64,000 nt of DNA from Lichenostomus cassidix. Lineage: Eukaryota; Chordata; Aves; Passeriformes; Meliphagidae. The stretch lies in contig CM039182.1 of NCBI GenBank assembly GCA_008360975.2, positions 32,103,566-32,167,565 on the forward strand, read 5' to 3'. The notes below the pieces were generated by a model, which was given only the letters and a program-made list of their open reading frames with translations, was not told where the DNA came from and ran no database searches. Made by a program: the position numbers and the translations under genes. Below, piece after piece: positions 27,566 through 39,200 of the stretch; within the stretch, counting starts at the first letter, position 1; the number at the start of each line of letters is the position of its first letter.

Positions 27566-30500
27566 GGGATCAGTGTTGGGCTGTCCTGGTGCTGTAGCAA
27601 AGGTGACATAGAGGCACAGGTAGTCATGTCAGAGTAGCAGATGGTGCCAGTTGATGATTTCATTCCTGCCCTGTAATCCACAGCAGGAATGCTGTGGGTC
27701 TGCTGCAGGACACAGGTGCTCCTCATAGTTAACTTGCTCTGAGATACAAAACCTCAGCTACTAGTGAGGATGTCCCTAAACCAGTTTTATAGAAGTTGGG
27801 AAAAGTTTACTGGGGAAATAATGTGACATGCTTTTCCCGTTCTGACAGCTCTAGAAATCAGCTTCTATACTTCATTGAGGAAAGGATAGATGTGCTGTTG
27901 GTTTGATCTAATAACTTTTTCATTTCTCTTACATTTTCATGTTGTTGGTACTTAGCCAGGCCCTACTTTTTGGTGGAGTATTACAAATCTGCTTAAGGCT
28001 TGCTAGACTTGCAAGGATGCCTCTTGAAAGTAGTACTACTGCTGAGCAGACAGGAAGGGGGGTTGCTTTAGGATTAGAGGTGTTCTGTTCAGCTCTACTA
28101 CGTACAGGCAGAGGTGAATAAAACTCCTGAAAGGGACACATAGAATTTGAAATCATGGTTACTGGTGTGATGTATAAAAAGCACAATGAGAAGCTTTTCT
28201 GAAAGTATTGCTAAGGAGACTGAAATCAGCAACCCTGTAAGGTTTGTGAGAGTCTAATTTAGTGAGATTAACAGCCCCATTTCCTGTCCAAATAGGTTCA
28301 GATAAATTCATGTGACTACTGAATAATTATGCACTGCTTATCTGACTGAACTTCCAGTCCTAAAGATTCTAAGCATTTCTGGAAGGTTTGCTCAGCGATT
28401 GAAACCTTTAGTGAGACATTTAACTGCAAGAGCACAGGAAACATCAGCTGATAAAATCTGACATTACCATGTCTCTAGTACCACATAAATCTTTTCTTCC
28501 TTGGGCTCCAGTTCTTAACACTTTCTCCCTACTAGGAGACTGATCTTTTTCTTGTATTTAAAATGGGAACTATTAATGAAGTATTATGGAATGGTAACTA
28601 AGGATCATTGATGCACATGGTCTTACTCCATTACAATGAGAAAATGATATTATGCATATTTGTAATAATGAGGAACAGCTGTAGTTCCATGCCTGTGACT
28701 GAAAGCATGGGATAAATAATGCTCTGTCCAAAGTTAAGCACACTAAATTTTGTTTTAATTAAGGCAAATATCATGCCCCTGTATAATGCAATCAAATGTA
28801 TTATGATTAATAAATTACTTGAATTATCTTTCACATTTATGCAGCTTGTGGAATAATATTATCTTTTAATATGTTGCTGTCTTGGAAGTCTTTCCATTCT
28901 TAGTATAGTCTGAAATTTGTACAATAAATTGCCGTCTATTGAATCTTTAAGTGTCATGACATTAAAATGCAGGCAAAATTTAACTGTCATGTTCCTTTTC
29001 ACTTTTTTTTCCCCATCAGTTCTGTACCTGGCATTGATACCTGCTTAGAGCTTTGAAGCACCCATTTCCCTCTGTATGCAGTTAAATAGCTCTTGATTCA
29101 TTAGCTAAGGTGTTAATTAGAATTTGCACATCTGCAAGCCCGTAATATCTGGCAAAGAGAAAATGTGGATATCTAAGTGCTGCTACACCCAAGCTGTGCT
29201 CGAGTTTTTGCTCTCTCTCCCAGGCTGCATTCTTTAATTCCATTTGGTTCTTGCTGTCTTCCTCCACCAGCTCTTCTGAGTCTTACTCCTTTCTTTCCAA
29301 ACACCCTTGCCACCTTCTTGTTCACCTTTATGGGCCATCTTAAAGCTGCTTGAGGAAAGTGCAGCTCTGCCACCTGCCAGAATACAAATGCCTTCTTGCT
29401 TTGTGCAAGGACAGCAACACTGGGCAAGCATGTGGAGGAATCATCAACAGGTGAAATCAAAGGGGCGGGAGACCCTGAATCTGGAAACCAGTGGTAAAAC
29501 ACCCATTAAGATCCCTGAGACCCAGGAACACTGAATCACACTGGTACACCAAAGCCTATGTATGTCTGTAACTTTAGGTATAGGGTTCATTTAATTAATA
29601 TAAAAATACAGTATTTTTTGCATTAAGATTGTACTGATGATTATGCTATCCAAAGTATATTTTATCTGTTGTTTAAGATTAATATATGTATTAGGGTAGG
29701 AACTGGATCACCCTGTATGGATTTACAGTATTTCAAAGCAGAAGAGAGGAATTTTTTAAAACAGGATGATACAGGATGGCTTCAAACATAGAAGTTTCCA
29801 TTTTCAAGAAAGCTATAAGGTGGATGCTTTATCCTCAATGAGGAAATGGGGCATAGGCACACATCTGGAGCTGAGCAATGCCTCAGCACTGCAACAGAAA
29901 TAGGCACTGTAGGAAGCAGGGTATTCAAAATTGTGAGTTCAGTGTTTTGGGCTTCCGATATTAAATTCTGAAACTGTGTGGAAAGAAGTGTTCTCCTGGA
30001 GGTGCAGTGGGAGAGGTAAGGTTTGACATCTCATAAACCCTTAGGCCACTCAGGGTCCAAATGCAGCACAAGCTGGGAAACAATAATTCAAATGTAAAAC
30101 ACAACAGATGAGTTGATGGAGTCACGGTGCTCCAGGGAAGAAAACCTCTCCCCAGGGCCTGCCAAGCAACCTGCAGTTGAAGGAGCTGCTGCTGCCCAGG
30201 GTTTCTGGAGATGCCAACAGTTGACTGCCCAGGTGGTGGTCTGTGCCAAGATGAAGTAGTGTGACATTCTGCGGCAGCAGGGAACACAGATATACATACC
30301 AAGAAATGTGGTGATGGGGGAATGGCGTTGCCTCCTTATAGCCCAAGTAAGTGTGTAGGTACCAGACTTCATATCTATCTTGCTCTGCTGATAGTCTGAT
30401 GGCTTTTTCATCTTTGAAGATTTATAATGTCAAAAGAGTGGTGCAAGTGGGAGAGAAGCAACCTCAGCTGTAAGAGGCGAAAGAGTTTAATGGTGAGAAA

Positions 30501-32127
30501 GTCACCACCAGTTCTGTGAACTGGTGGGAGATGGTTGTGCCAGAATCACGCAGAAGCTGGTGGCAGCTGTCATTGTAGCACACCTTCCCAGATGCTTCAG
30601 TCTCCAGTGCTGTCATCACTTATCCCCTACACCCCATAAAAGCTGATAAATTGGATCAATACAAGCTTTGGTTTAGGCAGCTTACTGGATTCAGCATAGC
30701 AGCGGAAAAGTGATGGAGCCAGAACACAGTTGCTCTTGAGGGCATTTGCAATATCACAGGCATCTGGCTGTCACATCAGCTGCATCTGTTGAGCTGACGT
30801 GAGAACAACGTGAACACCGAACGTGCAGGAGCGTGCTGGTGGGAGGAGAGAGAGCGTGGGGATGCAGTGAGGCCACTTTGTAAGACAGGATGTCACCCTG
30901 TGCACAGATCTGCAGAAATGAGGAACTAGAGTTTCTGGCTGTGGCACGGAAAACAGAAGATTATTCACACACTAAAATTCTTCACTCAGTGTGTGATATA
31001 AGGCAGCCTGTAGTCTTGCTGTAAGGTCTGTGGCCAGTGCACTGTGGTGTCATGAAGATATCAAAGTATCTCTTGACATTAAACTTTCTGGAATTTTCTT
31101 TGTTTTATGGATTGAAACAGACATAGTCCCATGAGCTTAGTTGCACATCACAAGAGCCATTTATTTGCTAGGGTCTTTTCTTCCCTTTCCTTAGATAATG
31201 TTAATATTCTGTTTCTGGAGTGTTGAAAACAATTTCTGGCTTTGCATTTGCAAACGGAATATAGTTTTTCAGAATCTGCTGGATTATTATTAAGCCAATA
31301 ACTGCATATGATAATAACCACAGAAATTTGTAACAGTAGTATATAAATTATATAGTTTTAGAATATGTCCTGAAGCTTTTTGTCAGTGTGTCTAATATTC
31401 TCACTTGGGTGATTGCTATTTTGCCTTCAAATTAAAGTAAAAGTACGATATTATGAGAGTCATGATTTGTCATTCTGTCTGGAATTAGTCACTGGCCATC
31501 AAAAAGCTTATAGAATTATCTGTTTCTAATGAATTAACGTTGTTTCAATAATATGTAAGGATAGTTTCCAACACTCTGAAATGCTTTGAGAAATTCTGAA
31601 GCTTTGTTTGACTAGAATTCATCTAACCCAACTTCAGGCACTCTGGTAGTCAAGTGTCTAACCTAGCCCAGTCACTCAGGCTGTTCTGCCATCAGTGGAG
31701 AAAGGTGTGTTACCAGAAAATGCCCACTCTGCTTACCTCAGACCTCTTTGGTACGAGGGTTCAGATCACTGTCAGGGTGCCCATCTCTCCCCACTGACTC
31801 AGATTTGGACAAGTTTCAGGAGACATATAAGTCTGACACCTTAGCTGAATCACTCCCTGTAGTGCCATGCTGCTGGGACAAGCTCCATGTCCCAGATTCA
31901 GCAGTGGTTCCCTTGGGTCAGGACAGCTACTGGAAAGGCTGTTTTGATCCCATGGCATTGCTGAGTTGTTTTCTGTGACATGTAGCTCAGGCACGGAAAT
32001 GAAATAGAATAAAGTCACTTCAGAACAGATACTCAGGAAGGTAGCCCTGAACAGGGAGGCAGAGGGGGCATGGAGTGAGGGTAGATTTGCGGAGTTGCTC
32101 CCAGTCCCCTGGGAAGTTAAGCCTCAA
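27566..32127. other. intergenic 5' flank of NPY
   Basis: Unique sequence with no gene recognised. The block around 28550-28860 is unusually rich in ATTA, TAAT and ATGCAT words and is listed as a candidate regulatory element. Frames of up to 113 codons (29961-30302 minus) have no domain support. Confidence 0.5.
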
Positions 32128-32275
32128 GATTTGTTGTGGATAACTTGGAAGTGCTCAAAACCAGGCTGGATGGGTCTCTGAGCAATTTGTTTAAGTGGAA
32201 GGTGTCCCTGTCCACGGCCTGGGGGCTTGGAACTATCTGTCTTTAAGGTCTCTTCCGACACAAACCATTGTGTGA
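32128..32275 (+). mobile_element. CR1 LINE 3' end near NPY promoter
   Basis: A forward-oriented, 5'-truncated CR1 tail. It shows 'aaaaccaggctggatgggtctctgagcaa', then 'ggtgtccctgtccacggcc', then 'tctttaaggtctcttccgacacaaaccattgtgtga'. The terminal octamer array has decayed. It ends about 470 bp upstream of the TTAAAA box, so it lies in proximal promoter territory. Confidence 0.9.
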
Positions 32276-32628
32276 GTCGCTAGTTAACACGTTCACTGGC
32301 TATGATGTCTGAGCCTGTGGCACTCATTCGGTACTTTTGGTTGTCCCAAACCGTCTCGCTTCCTTGGCTTTACGTCCGGCAGCACCACTGCTACGAAGCT
32401 GCAGCTTGGGGCTCCTCCGGCGCCGCAGGAGCGGGGACAGCTCGCTCCCCGGAGCTCCCCTCGCCAGGGCACTCTGGCACCGGGCAGCACGGCAGCTCCG
32501 CAGGTACATCCAGGCTCCCGTGGCCGGTCCGGGACTCTCGGGGAAGGATGCAGGGCAGGGAGCAGATGCCGGCGGCAGCCCGTGGGTGGTGTTCCCGGGG
32601 CGGCGGGGGCGGCGCGGGGGCTGCCCGT

Positions 32629-32723
32629 CCCCTCGGTGCAGCCCGGCCCCTCCCGGGGCAAGGGCAGGCGGAACGGGGCGGGGGGGACCGGAGCAGGCGA
32701 GGCGTGATCGCCCGAGGCCCCTC
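32629..32723 (+). promoter_or_regulatory. GC box and CCCCTC elements
   Basis: Three CCCCTC words occur at 32629-32634, 32647-32652 and 32718-32723, and a consensus GC box GGGGCGGGG occurs at 32675-32683. Sp-family factors bind such sites, and CCCCTC (CT-box) elements have been described in mammalian NPY promoters. Their spacing upstream of the TTAAAA box fits a proximal promoter. Function here is inferred from sequence only. Confidence 0.6.
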
Positions 32724-32741
32724 CTGCCTGCCAGGGAAGCC

Positions 32742-32747
32742 TTAAAA
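32742..32747 (+). promoter_or_regulatory. NPY: TATA-like box TTAAAA
   Basis: TTAAAA is the only AT-rich hexamer in the GC-rich core promoter. It lies about 100 bp upstream of the exon 1 donor. A start site 25-30 bp downstream would give a 5' leader of about 70 nt in exon 1. Confidence 0.65.
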
Positions 32748-32771
32748 CAGCCCGGCGAGGCGCGGAGCCCC

Positions 32772-32841
32772 GCACTCGGGAGCCCCGACGCACGGGCAGA
32801 AGCCTCGCCGAGCCCGGAGCCGCTCCGCTGCAGCCGCCGCC
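32772..32841 (+). other. NPY: NPY exon 1, 5'UTR
   Basis: This non-coding first exon is inferred from three facts: the TTAAAA box 30 bp upstream, a consensus donor (C|GTGAGT at 32842-32847), and the acceptor that ends directly before the ATG. It contains no ATG, so the NPY start is the first AUG of the spliced mRNA. Its last nine bases, GCCGCCGCC, abut the ATG after splicing and form a near-ideal Kozak context. The 5' end is approximate (±10 nt), because the start site cannot be seen directly. Confidence 0.75.
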
Positions 32842-33030
32842 GTGAGTGCCGCGACGGGGCGGGCACGGGACGGGGACGGGGATGGGAATGGGGATCGGGA
32901 TGGGGATGGGGATGGGGATGGCAGTGTGTCTGGGCCCGTCCGGGGCTGCGCTGGGGCGGCCGCGCCGCTCCGCTCCGCCGTCGGGGCAGGTGCTGACGGC
33001 AGCTCTCGTCCATCCCGCCCCGCCGTGCAG
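32842..33030 (+). other. NPY: NPY intron 1 (189 bp)
   Basis: The donor is GTGAGT at 32842 and the acceptor is GTGCAG at 33025-33030, with a GC-rich interior. It lies in the 5'UTR immediately before the start codon, as in other vertebrate NPY genes, but is very short compared with the roughly 1-kb first intron of mammals (from memory). It contains six in-phase ATGs inside a GGGGAT repeat, none in the NPY frame. Confidence 0.85.
32871..32921 (+). repeat. (GGGGAT)n tandem repeat
   Basis: About eight imperfect hexamer units of GGGGAT/GGGGAC lie in intron 1. The G-runs recur every six bases, so the plus (RNA) strand could form a G-quadruplex 30 nt after the exon 1 donor. Units near 32885 and 32894 carry substitutions. 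Confidence 0.9.
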
Positions 33031-33218
33031 ATGCAGGGCACCGTGAGGCTGTGGGTGTCGGTGCTGACTTTCGCCCTGTCGCTGCTGGTCTGCCTGGGGA
33101 CGCTGGCAGAGGCGTACCCCTCCAAACCGGACAGTCCCGGCGAGGATGCCCCCGCAGAGGACATGGCCAGATACTACTCGGCGCTGAGGCACTACATCAA
33201 CCTCATCACCAGGCAGAG
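33031..33218 (+). CDS. NPY: NPY exon 2 (coding)
   Basis: 188 nt from the ATG to the donor AG|GTAGGC. It encodes the signal peptide and the mature peptide up to the first two bases of Arg63. The frame stays open into the intron for one more codon and then meets TAG at 33220. The exon starts exactly at the ATG after the GTGCAG acceptor. Confidence 0.97.
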
Positions 33219-36200
33219 GTAGGCAGAGCGGGACGGCAGACATCCCCGTTTCCCACTCCCCGGGCTGATTTTTTCCTTGGCGAGGCTTAGGGAAAAAAGG
33301 TGGGGTGCCCTCCACACTGGGTGCCTCTCCTTGCTTTCCCCAAGGACGCCGAGAAACAGTGCACAGATTCCTTTTAGAGAGCAACGCCCGTGAAAGCCTG
33401 AGTTGCCGAAGGGTCCAGGGCTAAATTCCCACCATCCAAGTTGGCAGAAGGGGCAGGGGTGTCAATGTTGCCTCTGCTCTCTCAGCCTCTTCTAGCTCTG
33501 GCACAGACAGGCTGGCAGGCAGGAAGATGAGCCACAGGGCAGTGTGCACAGGAAAATCCCCAAAAGGGAAAGGTAACTAACCTGGGAGCTGCAGAGAGCT
33601 AGACAGGGCAGTAGGAGCAGTTTCCCACTTCTGTTGCTGCCACCGACTCCAGTGAAGATTTTGGTGAGAAAAAGTCCCCACTGTGGAAATGTAGTAGTCC
33701 AGATGCTCCGTGGTTTGTCAGCTACTTTGTGCAGCTGTGAGTGCCGAAAACCCCACTAGTCCTAACAAAAACCTCTCTCAAAATCAAGAACTCAAGCCCA
33801 ATCTGAACTAGAAAAGAGTGTGAACCCAAGCCTACCTGGCTCTAAACTGGCTTTCTGGGATTGACTGTGATTGTCAAAGTAAAGGTAAAGGCTCAGTCTG
33901 AAAAAAAGGGCGAGTTATTATAAAAAATCATCTGTCCAGTTAGCCTGTGTGATTGATAGAAGTTTCCCTTGAGGTCCCACAACAGTGTGTGACCCAGAAG
34001 AGCTTTGACATATTTATCTATTTGTTTAATGTCAAAATCAGATGAGAGGTTTAAAATTAGACTTTCATTTGTCCCTCTAGATGTCTGAAGAATTAAATTA
34101 GGAGGGTGGCTATCGTGTAACTGAGAGCTTTCCCAGAAAGCCCCTAACATTGTCTGCCAGTGCACTAATAACATAAGACAGATGAAAAGGCTGATAGAAA
34201 TAGAGTTCTTCAGTCCTGAACTTTTAAAGCAATATTCATAACTAGTTCATGTGTAAAGTGTGCTTCTGTGTGACACTCTGCTCTTAAATAATGTTTTGTC
34301 TAGATTACCGTTAAAATAATCTGATCCTCAAATTCTGCATCTGCTGCCTTTTTCTCTTGCATGTGGTGGGACCTCCAGACTGGTGTCTCATCCCTTCTTT
34401 TCTTTCTTTCATCTCCCATTTTAAAGGTGGCTCCTATCCAAAGCCAGGCCATATTTTAAAACAAAAAAACCCAAATCCAAACCCAACCAAACGACCCCCC
34501 CCTTTCTTTATTCAGCCTCCACTTCTGCTGTGTGCCCTGTGTGCTTGCCTTAATGTTGACTGTGTAGCTTTTTATCCCAATTTTATGGCTTATAAGTACA
34601 CAACTCAGAGACTGAAACTAGTTTCATTCTTTTGTGTGTATTTGGGGTCTGAAATTAGCTGAAATAGTTATTGTTGCTGATGGATAAAATTTAAATTCTT
34701 TTCTTTAGATTTTACTGAGATTTCTTACCCACCCTTGTGTTTAAAGGAACAGAGTTGACCTGGAAGTACAAGAAAATTGGCAGAAAAAAGCACTGCAATG
34801 ACAACTTCGTGATACACATTTAAAAGCTGACTGCACAGGTTAACTAAAAAACTAAAAAGGTGTGCTGTTTCCATTGTGTGGTGAATTAACAGTCTAGAAA
34901 TAAAGCAATTGCTGCCTCCATTTGGAAAGCTTAGCAGAGCTCCTGGAGGTTTCCTGTTTCGATAGTGACGCAGTTACTTTCAAAATGAATCAATAACTTT
35001 TGAGGCACTTTGGACCGATGATTGTTTGGTCTATTTCAGCAGATGTGCTCAAAGATTTCTCTCTTCCTACACATTCTTATCTCTGCCTTTTGTGCATTTT
35101 GGCTGGGAGCCCTGTGGCAGGGGGGAGATGAGGTCCAGGGGCTCACTGTGCTCCTCCTGAGGGTGGCTGAGCAAGCTGTGCTCAGCATCTCACCAGACCT
35201 GGTGACTCTAGCTGGTGAGGTGAAGCAGTAAGAACATGTTGGCAAAGGAGGAGATGAGGAGATCAGTGCTTTTTTCTCTTCAGGTTCATCTGTCCTGCCT
35301 TGTTTGATGTTTTTGTGATTGTGAATACCCACCCCCAGCTCATCTTTCTGCCTTCTGCATCTGGCCTGACTTGAGCATTTGAATGCCATTCCTCTCTGAG
35401 TTACTGTGACCCACAGGGTCTTCACCTGAGCACCACAAAGCTTCTTCCTTCCAGATCATCTTTCTTTTATTGTCTTTAGACCATGTCCATCTGGCTGCTT
35501 TGCTCCCTCTCTCCTTTGAAGTACTTCTCCTTCAGATCCATCTTAGTTAGCTTTAGACACCAGAGCCTGTCAGTTTTATATCCCTTTGAGGTTACCTGAG
35601 GTAAACAGGTACGGTGTGGGTCATGACACCTATTTCAGGCTTCTTGTTCCTGATGAGATCCCTTGTTCCTTGTGTGCCAGGTCTTTATCACATCAAAGAG
35701 AGCCCAGCACAGATGTAGACTCCTGTTCTGCAATGTCTGAGTGTCTTTGGATTAGTCCCACCTTCATCTCCTAAACTATCCTGTGGTCCTTGCCTCATAC
35801 CCCTCTACCACACTGTCCAGGAGGCTTTTTCCAGAGCCCATCTTTGCTTGAATCACTCATCCCCCTGCTACTTGCTGCTCCCTCTTGCTCCCAAGCCATC
35901 CTCTTTCCTCATCACTTGCAGCTTGTTCATGAATCTGTGGCTCTTCTGTGCTGCAGCAAAACAGTCAGGCCATTCCTGCTGGAAATGGCTTGAACTATAG
36001 GCAGGGCAGAGAGTATATTAAAGTGTGCCTGACTTGGGCAGTGCTGCTGCTCCTGCTTTATGTCAACACCCTCTAATGGGGAAGGGAGCAGATCTCCAGG
36101 GCTTTAGTTTTCTGACAGCTTTCTGAATAGGACCTGTGGACACTTTCAAGGGGACTCAGCTACTGTTCCCAGCCTTGGACATAGATGGGATTTGACTCCC

Positions 36201-39200
36201 AACACCCAAGTTTCCATAGGAAACTGAGATTTTGCTGAGTCTGAGATAAGATGTCCCTAATCAAAGTAAGTATGTTTACACCTTAAATCTCTTTGAATTT
36301 AGCTGGAGCTGTGGGTTATCAGCATGCCCCAAAGTAGGCCTTGATGTCTCAAATGGACTATAAAAACTGACCAGGTATTTTCACCTGGCCTGGATTCATG
36401 GTATTTCTAAGTCTTTTAAAACAGCCATGATTTTTTATAAAAGTGTCTCGGAGCTAGGCAGGATAGACAAGGAGCAAAGCACTAAGCAGCTGGAGCAAAG
36501 TTCTCTCAAGGCATTTGCATCAGGAGAAAGAGATTGACTTTGTCTGTGGTCCCTATTTAGTAAGTCGGTAGCATGGTTGCTTCCCAGGGCAAAATGTCAG
36601 GGTGGACAGGAGACTGACATGGGAAGAATAGGTGTTCTTTGGGCAGCCCAGTTGGCTGTAGTCAGTGTGTGTTCATCTTTGTGTAGCCAAGATGCTGAAG
36701 GGACTCCTATAAAATCTATCTCCCCAACACAGTCATCTTCTGCAACACAATCTCTGCACTCTGGGTGGCTGCTACCCATTTCTTATTCAAGCAAAACTTC
36801 CTGAGAGATTAGTGGGAATTTTGTCCAAGTGTGAGCTGCTAGAGCAAGTTTTCATTTGTTAAATCAGTTTCTTTAACATAACAGAAAATTAGATTCCTCC
36901 TCCGTTGAAGTCCAGGTCATATCCATATTAATCAGAGTAGGGAAGTAGAAAGAAAGAAATCCCTTTGTGGTGATAGAGTGCAAGGTATTTGATTCAGCAT
37001 CACGCCTGATTGCGCTATTGTAATAGCATTTTACTATGTCTGGCTGCTTCTTTTCAAATACCTGCTTTCAGTCAGCTTAGATTAAGAAATTTAACTTTCT
37101 GAAACTGATGTTTTGTCTTTCTGGAGCACAGGTGATATACTAAAATTATTAAAGCAATCCAAAAATACAAAGAGTTGAAGAAAAGGACTGAAAAGTGAGA
37201 TATGTTTCCACTTTTAGGGAAGTTATGCAATCAACAGTTAAAACTGTTAGCTTTTTAAATGTAGTTTGGAAACGTTTGGGTTTGGGGTTTTTTCCCCCAA
37301 ATCCAAACCACTGGAATGACTGGGGTCACTGGAGAAACATCTTGATAGCAATGGATAAAACATAAGTCCTTAACTACACCTTTGATTTTTCTGGAATCAG
37401 AATTCCACTCAAGCAGCATTCACAAAGCTGCTAATGTACTTTGTGATTCACAATGAAATTGCATACACAAGTTAAACTGTGATCTTAATTCTTTCCAACC
37501 AAGGGAGTGTTTGCTCCTAGTTAGCACTCTGAGGCTAATGAATCCTTATGGTGATGAAATGCCTGTCAAGCAGGCTGCTCATTGCTGCTTCTGTTTTCTC
37601 AGGAAGAGATTGAATTCCTCCCCAAGTAACGGAAATTGCAGTACTTTTAACTGTTGGGTGATGTACAGTATTCAGAATTAAAAAAAAAAAAAGGCAAATA
37701 GAAAGCCAGCTGCTGTGTTAAATAGGACAAAGGTAGCCCATGATATCCCATCTAGCTGAAGAAGCTCTGAATGAGCAAGTTTGCAGTCCCATAGACACAT
37801 AGTTCCAAATTATTACCTTGGGATAGCTCAGTGTTTACAGCCTAATGTGCCATGTATTGTGCAGCCCCAAATGTGTTGGCTATCTTAAAAAATGTTGCAT
37901 AATTTCTGATGAAGGATAAGAACCACTTAAACCAATGAGAAAGTTAATGGGATGATGGAACTGGGTTTGTAGGCAAGAATGACATGCTTGGAGGTCACAT
38001 CATGCTCAGCTTCTTCCCTCTTCTTCCATGCTCACACAAACAACCAAACCAAAACCCTGGTAAGATGCAAGGTCCTAGAGTATCCAGAAACCCTGGTAAG
38101 ATGCAAGGTCCTAGAGTATCCAGAAACCCATCAAACTGAGAAATATTCAGAGTTTCTCAGTACTACAATCTAAAATGATTATGGAAAAAATGTAGAAAAA
38201 TACGGAAATAAAGTAAGAATGAACATTTTCTCACATGGCTAAGCCAAATTAAAAGACTTAATGGAAAGTAGTATTTATGTCTGCTCTATTATTTATTTTT
38301 TTAAAAAAAAATCACTGATGATTCTCTGCTCAGTCTTCATTTGTAAAAACTGACATATACAAAAAAAATAACTTAAAAATTTTTCCTTAGATATGGAAAG
38401 AGATCAAGCCCAGATACACTGATCTCAGACCTCTTGTTGAGGGAAAGCACAGAAAACATTCCTAGATCCAGGTATGTATGAAGAGCTCATTTGGATTTAA
38501 CAATCTTGTTTGTTATCAATAAATATGTTTCATAGGGAGAAAATGTGTTACCAACAGCTGGTTAATTGTGTCATTAAAAAAAAAATTAATTCTTTTTTTT
38601 TTAAAAGATAGCACCATCGATGAATGCAAAGTGTCTTACCAGGTATGATCTAGTCCAAACTCCTCATTTCCTGATTTTCGGAGCAGGCCATACCTCTTAT
38701 TCAGAGGAAGGGAAGCATTCCCACAACACTTGCTCCATTTTGGGCATTTTTACATAGAATTGTATGCTGATGTCTGATGGTGATTCCTTACATATTAGAG
38801 TCCCAGAGATGGCATATTGCTACTCATTTGCTGCTTTCACAGGTTTAAATTTTTCCTCTAAAGATGTATAAGTGGTAAATATGCACCTACATTAACTCAT
38901 ACACACATGCATAGCTATGACTTGTCTTTAAAATTCAGTATTTCACACTGGTTTTTTATCTAATATTTTACAAAGGGAAAAAAAGGCCTTTATCTTTCCA
39001 TTTGTACTGGGTTTAAAGTAACAGTGGTGTTTCAAACAACAGTGGGGTTTCACATGTATATAATGTATTTATCTAGTTAGGTAATGACACTTTAGCTATA
39101 GTGTAAGATAATGTAATATTTTTATTGTAATATTGTGACTGCAACTTACACAGCTGAAAAGTAGATACGTTGAAAAGGTAAGATGAGGGGGAGTTTTGGC

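Larger units (their letters stand above)
32380..33290. promoter_or_regulatory. CpG island over NPY 5' end
   Basis: An abrupt switch from AT-rich DNA to a GC-rich, CpG-dense block that covers the promoter, exon 1, intron 1, exon 2 and the first ~70 bp of intron 2. It is the only CpG island in the window. Long frames on both strands here (up to 363 codons, minus) come from the lack of AT-rich stop codons. An unmethylated CpG island is expected for this neuroendocrine promoter. Confidence 0.9.
33219..38390 (+). other. NPY: NPY intron 2 (5,172 bp)
   Basis: The donor is GTAGGC and the acceptor is TTTTCCTTAG; phase 2. The interior has no CR1 insertion that I can recognise. It contains an A/C-rich tract at 34459, an imperfect hairpin at 37274, a 13-nt A-run near 37680 and a perfect 36-bp tandem duplication at 38052-38123. 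No alternative exon is supported. Confidence 0.93.

Noticed and set aside
32842..33222. Open frame continuing upstream of the NPY ATG in the same frame
   Set aside because: It runs through intron 1 from a GTG and exists only because that intron has no stop in this frame. Consensus splice sites and the known NPY start at 33031 explain the locus better.
32293..33384. 363-codon open frame on the minus strand across the NPY promoter
   Set aside because: It is the product of GC-rich DNA without stop codons, is antisense to NPY and contains a Pro-Ile repeat from the GGGGAT hexamers. No domain or codon pattern supports a protein.
38052..38129. CRISPR-like direct repeat
   Set aside because: Only two head-to-tail copies without spacers, inside a vertebrate intron. 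It is a simple tandem duplication.
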